A stretch of 40,586 nt of DNA from JBDTMT01 sp033764095 (GCA_033764095.1 JANRJF010000227.1:1-40586), one strand, 5' to 3'; shown: positions 31,475-39,988, numbered from the stretch's first letter. The notes: generated from the letters alone by a model not told the origin. Translations and numbers: made by a program.

Positions 31475-31903
31475 CTATTTCTCCGGGCAGAGATCGACCG
31501 ACAACAGGAACAGGTCGCCGCCGCCGGGATGGCGCTCGGCGAGGATGGTGATGCGTTGATCGGCGTGCGCGGTGACGACGCGACGCAGCAGGGCGCGATC
31601 GCCCTGCAGGATCACCTGGCTGACCTCACCCGGGGTCGGCGCCGCCTCCTTGCCCTGTTGCAGGGCAAAGACGCGCCACTCGTTGGCGGCAAAGGGAATC
31701 GACTCGTTCAGCACGAACAGCTTGATCTCGCGTTCCACCTCGACGCCGCGTGGCGCCGGCGCCCGGTAGCCCTGCAGGCGCACCAGCTCGCGCTGGGTCA
31801 GCGTCGACATGTCGTGCGCCGGCGCCGCGGCCACGCTGCCGAGCAGAAGCGTCGCCAGGCTCGCACCTGCCAGGCTGCGCCGGAGGACACCGTTCATGGA
31901 CAT
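31475..31903 (-). CDS. Small exported protein of unknown function
   Basis: 142 aa (ATG 31903, or ATG 31897, which overlaps the HEAT-gene stop as ATGA). Signal peptide RRSLAGASLATLLLGSVAAAPA. The mature part, about 110 aa, begins with STLTQRELVRLQGYRAPAPRGVEVEREIKLFVLNESIPF and is predicted mainly beta (EWRVFALQQ; QVILQGDRALLRRVVTAH; LFLLSVDLCPEK), with one Cys near the C-terminus. No family recognised. Translational overlap with the upstream HEAT-repeat gene and proximity to two other exported proteins suggest it belongs to the same envelope complex or pathway. Confidence 0.7.
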   Translation of the reverse strand: MSMNGVLRRSLAGASLATLLLGSVAAAPAHDMSTLTQRELVRLQGYRAPAPRGVEVEREIKLFVLNESIPFAANEWRVFALQQGKEAAPTPGEVSQVILQGDRALLRRVVTAHADQRITILAERHPGGGDLFLLSVDLCPEK

Positions 31904-33189
31904 GGCTCGTCGGCGGGCAGGCCGTGGATCACCAGCTCGCGCACCTGGTCGTCGGTATGCGTCTTGGCGATGCGTTGCAGCGCCGCCTTCTTGCCCGGGC
32001 CCTCGATGGTCATCAGCGTCAGCGTCGCATAGCGCTGCGATTCGAGCGGACCCTGCTCGGTCAGGCGGACCAGGACCTCGATCGCCTGGGCGCCGCCGAT
32101 CGCGGCGATGGCGCGCGCGGCATGCTGGCGCAGCTCGTCGGGGTTGTCGGCGAAGGCGCGCTCCAGCGGCGGCAGCGCCGCCGGGGTCTTCAGCGCGCCG
32201 AGCGCGTCGATGCCGGCGCGGCGCACCTCCGGGTCGGGATCCTGCACGACGACCGGCGTGATCTCGCCAATCGCGTCGGTCCCGCGGCGGCGCAGCAGCT
32301 CGCGCAGTGCGGCGGTGCGCGCCGACGCCTCCTGGCTGGTGAGCTGCTTCGCCAGCGCCTCGTCGGACAGCCCGGCGCCGAGCGCATCGAGCGCCTGCCA
32401 GGCCGCCTCCATCACCGCGGGCGGCGAGCTGATGGTGCGCAGGGTGGGCGCCATGGCGGTGAGCTTGGCCTTGCCGACCGCCTGCACCAGCGCCAGTCGC
32501 ACGCGCTCGGGCAGCTCGCTGCGGGTGAGGGCGGTCTCCAGCGTGCGCGTCTCGGCATCGGTGAGCGGTGGCGTCAGCTCGCCGACGCCGGCGGCGCCGT
32601 CCTCGACCAGCAGCGGGCTGTCACAGGCCAGCAGATCGAAGGTCAGCGTGCGCGCCGCCGCGGGGGTCAGGCTGGTGCCGCGTGCGACCGCGACCAGACG
32701 CTGCATGATCGCCTTCTGGCGCCCGGCCTCGGCGGGCGAGTCGGCGGCGACGAACGCACCGAACTCGGGCAGCAGCTCGTAGTAGGTGCCGCTCGGCAAC
32801 GTACGGGCCATGTAGCTGCTGCGCGTCGCCGGGCGCAGGAAGAATAGGCCGCGCGCGTCGGCCTGCAGGCCCGGCTTGCTGGAGCCTTCGCGCAACTCGG
32901 CGATGGCCAGGCTCGGCGGCGGATCGGGCAGGGTACCCTTGAAGACCGTATCGACGCCGAGCTGGGCGACCGCGGCGCGGTCGTCGTCGTACGACGTCAC
33001 GCCGCTTACCTGGCCGGCGACGGCGAGCTTCGAAGCCTGCAGGAGCGCGCGCAGGCGCGGCGCCGGCAGGGCGCCGGCGGGCGACACGAGCAGCAGGAGG
33101 AGGAGAGCGAAGGCGAGGGCGGGGCCAGGCGCCGGCGAGCGACGCGCACGGGGCGCGCCGCCCGCCGGGTGACGATCGAGCTCAGGCAT
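31894..33189 (-). CDS. Exported HEAT-repeat protein
   Basis: 431 aa from ATG 33189, which overlaps the stop of the large PHP gene (TGATG). Signal peptide or anchor after a basic start (PALAFALLLLLLVSPAGALPA). An N-terminal part (about 45-210) of mixed fold is followed by HEAT/PBS-type helical repeats (about 215-425): MEAAWQALDALGAGLSDEAL; ARTAALRELLRRRGTDAIGEI; PEVRRAGIDALGALKTPAALPPLERAF; LRQHAARAIAAIGGAQAIEVLVRL. Such repeats are protein-interaction scaffolds. It sits between the large exported PHP protein and a small exported protein with overlaps on both sides, so the three are translationally coupled. Partner unknown. Confidence 0.85.
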   Translation of the reverse strand: MPELDRHPAGGAPRARRSPAPGPALAFALLLLLLVSPAGALPAPRLRALLQASKLAVAGQVSGVTSYDDDRAAVAQLGVDTVFKGTLPDPPPSLAIAELREGSSKPGLQADARGLFFLRPATRSSYMARTLPSGTYYELLPEFGAFVAADSPAEAGRQKAIMQRLVAVARGTSLTPAAARTLTFDLLACDSPLLVEDGAAGVGELTPPLTDAETRTLETALTRSELPERVRLALVQAVGKAKLTAMAPTLRTISSPPAVMEAAWQALDALGAGLSDEALAKQLTSQEASARTAALRELLRRRGTDAIGEITPVVVQDPDPEVRRAGIDALGALKTPAALPPLERAFADNPDELRQHAARAIAAIGGAQAIEVLVRLTEQGPLESQRYATLTLMTIEGPGKKAALQRIAKTHTDDQVRELVIHGLPADEPCP

Positions 33190-36100
33190 CAGGGATTGAT
33201 CTGCACACCCGGCGCCGTCCACCCCCCGCCGTCGACGTCGATGAACAGCGGGTTGGTGAAGGCGAGGGCGGTGATGCCGTCCTCGCCGAGATTGCCGTCG
33301 GTGAGCTGGGCGAGGTTGGTGTTGGTGCTGGTCTTCAGGCTGTTGGGCAGCACCGGGTAGAGCGGCCGCGAGATGCCGTCCTTGCCCTTCACCATCACCA
33401 CCACCCAGCTGTCCTCGGTCAGGCCGGTGAGCGACAGCGTCGTGCTGGCCTCCAGGCGGCTGGAGGAGGTGCCGGCCACCGGCACCGTGTTGACCGTGAA
33501 GTCGCCCGGCGCGCTCTTCACGAAGTCCGGCGTGATCGAGTAGCGCTTCACCGACACCAGGCCGGCGCCGCTCTGCTTGTTCGACATCGTCCGTGTGGTC
33601 GTCGAGTTCACGTAGAACTCGATCGTATCGAACTCCGCCCAGGTCGGGCTCTGCACCTCGACGTCGATGTCCACCGCGCCGTCGGTCGTCGACAGCGACA
33701 GCGAGTCGCCGAGCTCCAGCGAGGCGGTCTGGCCGGTGGAGTCGGCGCTGGCGGAGACGCGCACCATCGGCGCGTTGGTGCCGAACGAGCGGCCGGCGTT
33801 GACGTTGGCCGAGAGCGTGTCGGCGAGTCCGCTCAGATCGCCCGGATCGTCGCTCGGCGACGCCACCATGTTGCGGGGGAAGCCGGAGACGTTGGTGAAG
33901 CGGTTGTGGGTATCGGAGTCCGCGACGCCGGTCTTCACGATGCCCTGGTTGATCAGGTTGAACCAGTCGCCGGCGTTCTGGCCGAGGAAGTTGGTCGTCA
34001 CCTGGGCGCGATCGTCGCCGATCCAGATCTCCAGCGCGTCGAAGTCGTCGGTGAAGTAGTTGGTGACCGCCGGATTCAGCCGGCGCGCCGCACCCGCGAC
34101 CGCCGAGGCCGGCGGCGTGAGACCGGTGTCGATCGCCAAGCCGGAGCCGCCGTCGAGGCCGAAGAAGGAGTGCACGTGGTTCACCTGCACGGTGTTGTTG
34201 GCGCCCGGCGCGGCGGCATGCGCCAGGCCGATGATCGATTCCGGCGTCTCGTTGTAGTTGCCGGAGCTCGGATAGTCCGCGCCGGCCGGGGCGGCACCGC
34301 CGAAGTCGACCGAGCCGTTGTTCACCTTGGTCGGGTCGATGGTCATCGGCCAGGCGTTGAAGTGGCCGTAGTCGAAGGAGGTGATCTCCTCGCCGGGCGC
34401 CGTGCCGATCTGCGCAGTCGCCCCCAACGCATCGATGGTCGGCTGGAAGTCGGCGCGGAAGTCGTGGTCGGTCGAGGCGAAGAAATCGACGCCCTCGGCG
34501 AGCATGGCGCGGACGCGGTCGGTGCGCTTCACCTGCGCGTCGGGGCTGTCGATTGAGTGGACGTGGAAGTCGCTGGAGACGAAGCCGTCGGTGTCGATCA
34601 CGTGATCGACGGTGGCGTTGACGGTCTGCGTCGAGCCGGCGGTGACGGTGATCGGCGCCGAGTAGAGCGAGTATTCGGGGCCGCGCGAGACGTAGACCTG
34701 ATACGAGCCCGGCTCCAGCGGCCGCACGGCGGAGGTGCCATCCGGCTCGAGGAAGTAGGTCGCCGCCATGCCGAACGGAATGCTGTCCTCGCCGCGGTCG
34801 CCGAAGACCGCGGTGCGGTTGTTGATCAAGCCGAGGACGTTCTGCGTCACCGCCAGGTCGGTGCTGGGATCGAAGCCGACCACCGAGACCTTGGCCGGCG
34901 AGGGATCGCTGTCCTGGTCGACCGCGGTGACCTGGATGCCGCCGGTGGCGGGCAGCGCGATGTTCTGCGTCTGCGTGCCGAAGGCGGAGATGGTCACCGA
35001 GTGCAGCGCGGGCGTCGCGCCGCCGCCCTCGTATGGATACCCGTCCAGGTTGGCGGCGACGTCATACGTCCCCGGCGGCAGGGTGAACGAGAAATTGCCG
35101 TTGTCGTCGGTGCGGGTATGCGTGACGACGTTGCGGCTGACCCCCGGCGGACCGTCGGCCGTGTTGCCGAGCACGGCGACCGCGGCGCGCACCGCCGGAT
35201 TGCCGCCGGCGGTGACCGTGCCGGACAGCGTACCGGTGGGCACGCAGTCGATCTCGTTGCGCGTGTCGGAGATGTCGGACACCGAACCGCCGCCGACCAC
35301 GAAGTAGCGCGTCATCGTCAGCTCGTCGCCCGGGTTGCCGGTCGGCTGAATGAAGAACGGCGGCGAGGCGAGACCGACCAGCGCCAGCACGACGTCGACG
35401 TTGAGCTGCGGCACGTGCACGCCGGAGGTGGAGAAGGTGCTCGAGCCGGGCGTCTCGTGGACGTAGCCGTAGGAGACGCCATCCGACTCGTCGACGCCGG
35501 CGAAGGCGGTGAAGTTGCAGAGGTTGGGCTTGGAGGTCGGGCAGACGCTGGTGACCAGCGGCTCACCGAAGCCGTAGCCGGGCTGGAACATCTCCGGCTG
35601 GCCGGAGCCGTTGATGTACTCGCCGAAGAAGATGTTCAGCACCGAGCCGCCGAGGTTTGTGACGGTGGTCTTCACCTGCACGTAGTTGGTGCCCGGCGCC
35701 AGCGTGTAGTCGGTGGTCACCGTCACCGGCAGGTCGACGTCGTTGGCCGAGCCCGGCAGCGCGAAGCCGAAGCTCGCCACGGTGGAGCTCGGGTTGATGA
35801 AGTCGAGCAGGTCGTCGACGCCGGTGGCGCGCAGGGTGGCCGGCCCGCCGTCGCTGCCGTCGTTGATGATCGTCAGACTGGTGTAGTGCGCGGTGTTCTC
35901 GATGTTGAGCGACAGCGCCCACTCTTCGAAGCTGTCGCGATCGGGTCCGCTGGTGCGCACCAGGTCGCCGTCGATGATCTGGCCGCCGAACTGGCCGATG
36001 GTGAACATGTTGCGCTGGATGTCCTGGATGACGACGCGAATCTTGTCGTTGCTCAGCAGGTAGTCGTTGACCCGGCAGCGGCTCTGGGTGCCGCCGACGC

Positions 36101-36989
36101 ACTCCGACATGTTGGTGATCTGCTTGAGCACCGTCGCGCCACCGACCGCGCTGCTGCCGTGCGCGGCGAGGATCAGGTCGTCGACCGCGCGGTTGACGCT
36201 GCAGGTGCTGCAGGCGGCGATCGAGTCGGTATCGGTCTGCTTGTCGCAGACGCCGCCGTACTTCAGCGACGACGCCACCAGCGCCGGGCACGCGCCCTGG
36301 ATCGCCGCCACCGTCTTGTCGAAGGCGGCATCGATCTTCACCTCGCCGTTGGCGATGCAATTGGTGCCGTCGGGCAGCTTGCCCTTGGCGACGCTCTTCT
36401 TGCACTTGTTCAGCACGCCGAGGCGCGAATTGGCCAGCTTGCCGAGCGCCTTCGACAGGCTCTTCAGGCAGCCGGACTGCTCGCTGCTCAGCACGCAGGG
36501 GTTCCCCCCGCAGTTCGCCGACGAGGTGCAGGCGGTCATCGTGCCGTCGCAGGTGCGGGCACTGTCCGCGTCGTAGGCCAGGGCGATCAACGCGTCCGTC
36601 GAGGCGTCGTGCTGCGCCACCAGGCAGTCGCCGAGGTCGTTCACCGTGGTGACGCCGGCGCAGCTGCCGCCGAAGGCGAGACCGGCGACGATCGGGTCGG
36701 TGCAGCCGCTGGCGAGCTTGTCGCGCAGCCCCTGCTCCGCCTTGGCAAGCTTATCCGCGGCCTTGGCCTCCAGCGTGCAATCCGTGGTGGTGTCGAGCTT
36801 GCCGCTGTTGATGGCGTCGTGACAGCTGCTCAGCGCCTTGAACCGCTTCTTGAAATAGGTGCGGCCCTGCTTGGCGGCCGTGCTCTGACACTTGGCCTGG
36901 TCGGTTGTCAGCGCGGCGTGCGACGGCGCGACGACGGTGACGGCGAAAATTGCGCTCGCGACGATGGCGAGCGCAGCGCGCTGCGGCAT
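33189..36989 (-). CDS. Very large exported CehA/McbA-type PHP metallohydrolase with six-Cys repeats
   Basis: 1266 aa from ATG 36989 (strong purine run GGGGGG 6-11 nt upstream). Signal peptide ends near SHA (residue 24). Residues 34-122 and 174-260 are two copies of a Lys-rich helical module with nearly identical Cys spacing. Residues about 290-590 are an all-beta domain. About 600-700 is a carboxypeptidase-regulatory-like beta domain (GTLSGTVTAGGNPAVRAAV...FSFTLPPGTYDV). From about 800 a PHP domain begins with SSDFHVHSIDSPDA (His809, His811) and FFASTDHDF, continuing to VNHVHSFFG and GVADSDTHN, the order in CehA/McbA metallohydrolases. Likely a metal-dependent phosphoester or ester hydrolase outside the cell; substrate unknown. 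Confidence 0.87.
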   Translation of the reverse strand: MPQRAALAIVASAIFAVTVVAPSHAALTTDQAKCQSTAAKQGRTYFKKRFKALSSCHDAINSGKLDTTTDCTLEAKAADKLAKAEQGLRDKLASGCTDPIVAGLAFGGSCAGVTTVNDLGDCLVAQHDASTDALIALAYDADSARTCDGTMTACTSSANCGGNPCVLSSEQSGCLKSLSKALGKLANSRLGVLNKCKKSVAKGKLPDGTNCIANGEVKIDAAFDKTVAAIQGACPALVASSLKYGGVCDKQTDTDSIAACSTCSVNRAVDDLILAAHGSSAVGGATVLKQITNMSECVGGTQSRCRVNDYLLSNDKIRVVIQDIQRNMFTIGQFGGQIIDGDLVRTSGPDRDSFEEWALSLNIENTAHYTSLTIINDGSDGGPATLRATGVDDLLDFINPSSTVASFGFALPGSANDVDLPVTVTTDYTLAPGTNYVQVKTTVTNLGGSVLNIFFGEYINGSGQPEMFQPGYGFGEPLVTSVCPTSKPNLCNFTAFAGVDESDGVSYGYVHETPGSSTFSTSGVHVPQLNVDVVLALVGLASPPFFIQPTGNPGDELTMTRYFVVGGGSVSDISDTRNEIDCVPTGTLSGTVTAGGNPAVRAAVAVLGNTADGPPGVSRNVVTHTRTDDNGNFSFTLPPGTYDVAANLDGYPYEGGGATPALHSVTISAFGTQTQNIALPATGGIQVTAVDQDSDPSPAKVSVVGFDPSTDLAVTQNVLGLINNRTAVFGDRGEDSIPFGMAATYFLEPDGTSAVRPLEPGSYQVYVSRGPEYSLYSAPITVTAGSTQTVNATVDHVIDTDGFVSSDFHVHSIDSPDAQVKRTDRVRAMLAEGVDFFASTDHDFRADFQPTIDALGATAQIGTAPGEEITSFDYGHFNAWPMTIDPTKVNNGSVDFGGAAPAGADYPSSGNYNETPESIIGLAHAAAPGANNTVQVNHVHSFFGLDGGSGLAIDTGLTPPASAVAGAARRLNPAVTNYFTDDFDALEIWIGDDRAQVTTNFLGQNAGDWFNLINQGIVKTGVADSDTHNRFTNVSGFPRNMVASPSDDPGDLSGLADTLSANVNAGRSFGTNAPMVRVSASADSTGQTASLELGDSLSLSTTDGAVDIDVEVQSPTWAEFDTIEFYVNSTTTRTMSNKQSGAGLVSVKRYSITPDFVKSAPGDFTVNTVPVAGTSSSRLEASTTLSLTGLTEDSWVVVMVKGKDGISRPLYPVLPNSLKTSTNTNLAQLTDGNLGEDGITALAFTNPLFIDVDGGGWTAPGVQINP

Positions 36990-37174
36990 GGAGACCCCCC
37001 CTGTCCTATGTTGCGAATCGGTTACAGCGGGCATCCTGTCAAAGCCCCGTCCCCATAAGCAAGGCCCGATTTTCGACGTCGTCCGGGGGTCGATGGATTC
37101 ACGCGCGTCGCCATGCCATAGAGGGCGGCTGCGCCCGGATCACTGGGTCAGCGGAGCGAGAGGAGACGCCGATC
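36990..37174. promoter_or_regulatory. Divergent intergenic region (PHP gene / small Cys-rich gene)
   Basis: 185 nt, less GC-rich than its surroundings, and must hold promoters in both directions. On the minus strand a TTGACA lies at 37042-37037, 48 nt from the PHP start, but no convincing -10 follows at 16-18 nt. Nothing else is recognised. Confidence 0.3.
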
Positions 37175-37420
37175 ATGGCCGAGACCAGCACCTGCAAGGC
37201 GGCAAGCTGCGACAAGGCAGTCCGGGCGAAGGGATACTGCGACCGCCACTACCGCGCCTGGCGCAAGGGCAAGCTCGGTAAGCCGCGTCACCGCTCGTGC
37301 AACGAGTCGGGCTGCGGCAAGGCGCCGAGCCGACGCGGCCTGTGCCCGGAGCACTTCGGCAAGGTCTACGGCAAGGCAAAGGATGGCGCCGCGGCCGGCG
37401 GCGAGGCCGCCGCGTCGTAG
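37175..37420 (+). CDS. Small Cys-rich putative zinc-binding protein
   Basis: 81 aa from ATG 37175 (AGGAG upstream). Two tandem modules share the pattern C-x4-C-x-K...G-x-C-x2-H: CKAASCDKAVRAKGYCDRHY and CNESGCGKAPSRRGLCPEHF. They are joined by a basic linker (RAWRKGKLGKPRHRS) and followed by an Ala/Gly tail. Four Cys/His ligands per module suit one zinc each. The same type of CxxHY module occurs in small phage- and myxobacterial-type proteins, whose role is not established. It lies upstream of rpmH, where dnaA is found in many bacteria. The basic character suggests nucleic-acid contact; inference. Confidence 0.75.
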   Translation: MAETSTCKAASCDKAVRAKGYCDRHYRAWRKGKLGKPRHRSCNESGCGKAPSRRGLCPEHFGKVYGKAKDGAAAGGEAAAS

Positions 37421-37434
37421 CGGCGCGCGAAAAA

Positions 37435-37463
37435 TTGACATGCCGTCGGCGATGTGGTGTCTG
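37435..37463 (+). promoter_or_regulatory. Possible rpmH promoter
   Basis: A perfect TTGACA (37435-37440) 17 nt before TGTCTG (37458-37463), just upstream of the ribosomal protein operon. The -35 is consensus in an AT-richer pocket, but the -10 matches at only two of six positions, so this is tentative. Confidence 0.4.
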
Positions 37464-37492
37464 GGGCAGGTTGGGCTGGCCGGCGGCGGGGG

Positions 37493-37510
37493 CGAGCGCT
37501 GAGGCGCTCG
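37493..37510 (+). other. rpmH leader hairpin 1
   Basis: CGAGCGC (37493-37499) pairs with GCGCTCG (37504-37510), 4-nt loop, between the putative promoter and rpmH. Possible leader control element or attenuator. Confidence 0.4.
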
Positions 37511-37539
37511 GCGGATTGATCACCCTCACCTGGCCGATG

Positions 37540-37558
37540 CGCCGCGCGTCGCGCGGCG
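37540..37558 (+). other. rpmH leader hairpin 2
   Basis: CGCCGCGC (37540-37547) pairs with GCGCGGCG (37551-37558) around a 3-nt loop, ending 23 nt before the rpmH ATG. The rpmH ribosome site AAGGA lies after it. Confidence 0.4.
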
Positions 37559-37581
37559 GCTGACGGCCGCGAAGGACGACC

Positions 37582-37740
37582 ATGAAACGCACGTATCAAC
37601 CGAGCAATCGGCGCCGGAAGCGGACGCACGGCTTCCGCGCCCGTATGGCCACGCCCGGCGGGCAGGCGGTGCTGAAGCGCCGGCGCGCCAAGGGCCGCAA
37701 GCAGCTGACGGTCACGGTCCCCCCGAAGCGGGCGAAGTGA
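37582..37740 (+). CDS. rpmH: 50S ribosomal protein L34
   Basis: 52 aa: begins MKRTYQPSNRRRKRTHGFRA and continues through MATPGGQAVLKRRRAKGRK, the nearly invariant L34 sequence, with an eight-residue C-terminal extension (TVTVPPKRAK) beyond the usual 44-46 aa. AAGGA stands 8 nt before the ATG. The stop overlaps the rnpA GTG start (GTGA), the standard rpmH-rnpA coupling. Part of the large ribosomal subunit. First gene of the conserved rpmH-rnpA-yidD-yidC-jag operon. Confidence 0.98.
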   Translation: MKRTYQPSNRRRKRTHGFRARMATPGGQAVLKRRRAKGRKQLTVTVPPKRAK

Positions 37741-38099
37741 CGGCTGGCGCCGATCGCCCGCAGCGCTTTCCGCCCCGCTATCGGCTGCGCGCCCGACGAG
37801 AATTCGTCGCGCTGCAGCGCGACGGGCGGCGGCAGGCGGCGGCGCACTTTGTCGTGATCACCCGCCCCACCGCGGGGCCCTCGCGCCTCGGGGTCACCAC
37901 CAGCCGCAAGGTCGGTCATGCGCCGGCGCGCAATCGCGTCCGCCGCCTGGTGCGCGAATGCTTTCGCCGCCTGCGCCCGCGGCTCGACCCGCCGCGTGAT
38001 GTGCTGGTGATCGCCCGCCCCGGCGCGCCGACGGTCCGCTATGCCGATGTCCTCGACGAGCTCACTCGCGCCCTGCGCCTCGACGCTGCGGCCCGCTAG
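37737..38099 (+). CDS. rnpA: Ribonuclease P protein component
   Basis: 120 aa, GTG start overlapping the rpmH stop. The basic protein binds the RNase P RNA and helps process the 5' ends of tRNAs. Family features: RFPPRYRLRARREFVALQRDG (N-terminal helix/strand), RLGVTTSRKVGHAPARNRVRRLVRECFR (the conserved RNR signature), and VLVIARPGA. The C-terminus overlaps the yidD reading frame by up to 59 nt. Confidence 0.97.
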   Translation: MTAGADRPQRFPPRYRLRARREFVALQRDGRRQAAAHFVVITRPTAGPSRLGVTTSRKVGHAPARNRVRRLVRECFRRLRPRLDPPRDVLVIARPGAPTVRYADVLDELTRALRLDAAAR

Positions 38100-38316
38100 C
38101 CGGCTCGGCCGCGGCGCGCTGCTGGCGGCGATCCGCGCCTACCAGCTGCTGCTCTCGCCGTTGCTCGGCCCGCACTGCCGCTTCGCGCCGTCCTGCTCGG
38201 CCTACGCCGCGACCGCGATCGAGCGTCATGGCGTCGCGCGCGGCGGCTGGCTGGCGCTGCGCCGTGTCGCGCGCTGTCATCCGCGTCACCCGGGCGGGTA
38301 CGACCCGGTCGTCTGA
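38041..38316 (+). CDS. yidD: Membrane protein insertion efficiency factor YidD
   Basis: Up to 91 aa. The conserved core starts at LLAAIRAYQLLLSPLLGPHCRFAPSCSAYAATAIERHGVA and ends CHPRHPGGYDPVV, matching YidD (three Cys, HP-x-GG-DPV). YidD is a small amphipathic inner-membrane-associated protein that aids YidC-dependent insertion. The start is uncertain: ATG 38041 or 38047 overlaps rnpA deeply, and a CTG near 38086 would give a more usual length. Lies between rnpA and yidC as usual. Confidence 0.92.
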   Translation: MPMSSTSSLAPCASTLRPASRLGRGALLAAIRAYQLLLSPLLGPHCRFAPSCSAYAATAIERHGVARGGWLALRRVARCHPRHPGGYDPVV

Positions 38317-38335
38317 GCCCGCCAGGTTCGCCACC

Positions 38336-39988
38336 ATGGAGCAACGCCGCATCTTCCTCGTCATCGCGCTCTCGCTGCTGGTCGTCATCGCCTACCAGGA
38401 GCTGGTGGTGAAGCGCTTCTATCCGCCACCCGACGCCGCGGCGCCGACCGATACCCCGATCAGTCCCCCGGTGGGGGACAGCGGCACGGCTCCGAGCCCG
38501 GTCGCCGCGGCGCCCGCCGCGCCGGCCGCAACGGAGGGCGCGGCCGCTCCCGTCCCGGCGTTGGAGGGGCGCGACGTGGTGGTCGACACCGAGCTCTACC
38601 GCGCCACCTTCACCACCCTCGGCGCGCGCCTGAAGAGCCTCGAGCTGAAGCACTACCGCGCCACCGTCCACCCCGACAGTCCGCCGCTGCAGCTGGTGCT
38701 CTTCCCGCAACCCTCGCGCCTGCCGTTGGCCTTGGCGTTGCGCGGCCAGGAGCGCCAGGTCGACGACGCCAGCACGGTCTACGCCGTCGACCGCGACTCC
38801 GCGACGCTGGCGGCCGACGAGAGCGCGACGCTGACGTTCACCGGCACCATGCCGGACGGGGCGCGGCTGCAGAAGCGCATCACCATGCACGGGCATGACT
38901 ACCTCTGGGCGCTCGACGCGACCGCCGACGGCGTACCGCCGGGCTTCACGGAGATGGCGATCGGCTGGGAAGAGGGTGTCGACCCGGCCGGCGCCGCCGC
39001 CGCGGAAGTGGTGTTCGATCACGTGTTGGTGCTGCAGGACGGCAAGCTGCAGCAGACCGCGTTCACGGCGCTGACGGCGCCGCAGCTGGTGAACGGCAAC
39101 ATCGGCTTCACCGCCTTCAGTGGCCGCTACTTCCTCGCCGCGCTGGTGCCGCTGGTCGAGCCGACCAACAGCCTACGGGTCTGGTCGCGGCACGAGCCGC
39201 AGAGCGTCGAGACGCAGGTGCTGCTGCCGAGCGGCACGTTCGCTGCCCAGGCCGAGCTCTACCTCGGCCCCAAGGACATCGACCGCTTGGAACGCGTCGG
39301 GCACGGCCTGCGCAAGGCGGTCGATCTCGGCTGGTTCACCTTCATCGCCCTGCCGATGCTGCAGGCGTTGCGCTTTCTGCACGCCTTCACCGGCAACTAC
39401 GGGGTCGCGATCATCCTGCTGACCGTCATCATCAAGCTGCTCTTCTACCCGCTGACCAAGAAGAGCTTCGAATCGATGCGGCAGATGCAGAAGCTGCAGC
39501 CCGAGATGCAGAAGCTGCGCGAGCGCCTGGCCGACAAGCCGGACGAGATGAACCGCGAGATCATGGAGCTCTACCGGCGGCACAAGGTGAACCCGCTCGG
39601 CGGCTGCCTGCCGATGCTGTTGCAGATCCCCGTCTTCGTCGGGCTCTACAATGCCCTGCTCAACGCGGTGGAGCTGCGCCACGCACCGTTCATCGGCTGG
39701 ATCACCGACCTCTCGGCGCCGGATCGGCTGGGCAGCATCCAGCTGCCGTTCGTCACGCATCCCGGCATCCCGGTGCTGACCCTGGTGATGGGGCTCAGCA
39801 TGCTGCTGCAGCAGTGGATGACGCCGTCGCCGGCCGACCCGCAGCAGCAGAAGGTCATGATGATCATGCCGGTGGTGTTCACCTTCATGTTCATCAACTT
39901 CCCCGCCGGACTGGTGCTCTACTGGCTGGTCAACAACTGTCTGACGATCGCCCAGCAGTACGCGATGATGCAGCGCCAGCAGGCCTGA
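38336..39988 (+). CDS. yidC: Membrane protein insertase YidC
   Basis: 550 aa from ATG 38336 (MEQRRIFLVIALSLLVVIAYQELVV, the first TM typical of Gram-negative YidC). A Pro/Ala-rich linker is followed by the large periplasmic beta-supersandwich domain (about residues 75-340). The conserved core then contains GWFTFIALPMLQALRFLHAF, IILLTVIIKLLFYPLTKKSF, the cytoplasmic hairpin (MRQMQKLQPEMQKLRERLAD), NPLGGCLPMLLQIPVFVGLYNAL, and a last TM GLVLYWLVNNCLTIAQQY. Inserts and folds inner-membrane proteins with or without SecYEG. The long periplasmic domain supports a Gram-negative host. Confidence 0.98.
   Translation: MEQRRIFLVIALSLLVVIAYQELVVKRFYPPPDAAAPTDTPISPPVGDSGTAPSPVAAAPAAPAATEGAAAPVPALEGRDVVVDTELYRATFTTLGARLKSLELKHYRATVHPDSPPLQLVLFPQPSRLPLALALRGQERQVDDASTVYAVDRDSATLAADESATLTFTGTMPDGARLQKRITMHGHDYLWALDATADGVPPGFTEMAIGWEEGVDPAGAAAAEVVFDHVLVLQDGKLQQTAFTALTAPQLVNGNIGFTAFSGRYFLAALVPLVEPTNSLRVWSRHEPQSVETQVLLPSGTFAAQAELYLGPKDIDRLERVGHGLRKAVDLGWFTFIALPMLQALRFLHAFTGNYGVAIILLTVIIKLLFYPLTKKSFESMRQMQKLQPEMQKLRERLADKPDEMNREIMELYRRHKVNPLGGCLPMLLQIPVFVGLYNALLNAVELRHAPFIGWITDLSAPDRLGSIQLPFVTHPGIPVLTLVMGLSMLLQQWMTPSPADPQQQKVMMIMPVVFTFMFINFPAGLVLYWLVNNCLTIAQQYAMMQRQQA

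Noticed and set aside
37037..37042. Minus-strand -35 TTGACA for the large PHP gene
   Set aside because: No acceptable -10 at 16-18 nt spacing, so it is noted only within the intergenic entry.
37421..37581. Replication origin next to rpmH
   Set aside because: No DnaA-box-like TTATCCACA cluster, no dnaA or dnaN gene, and the region is short and GC-rich.
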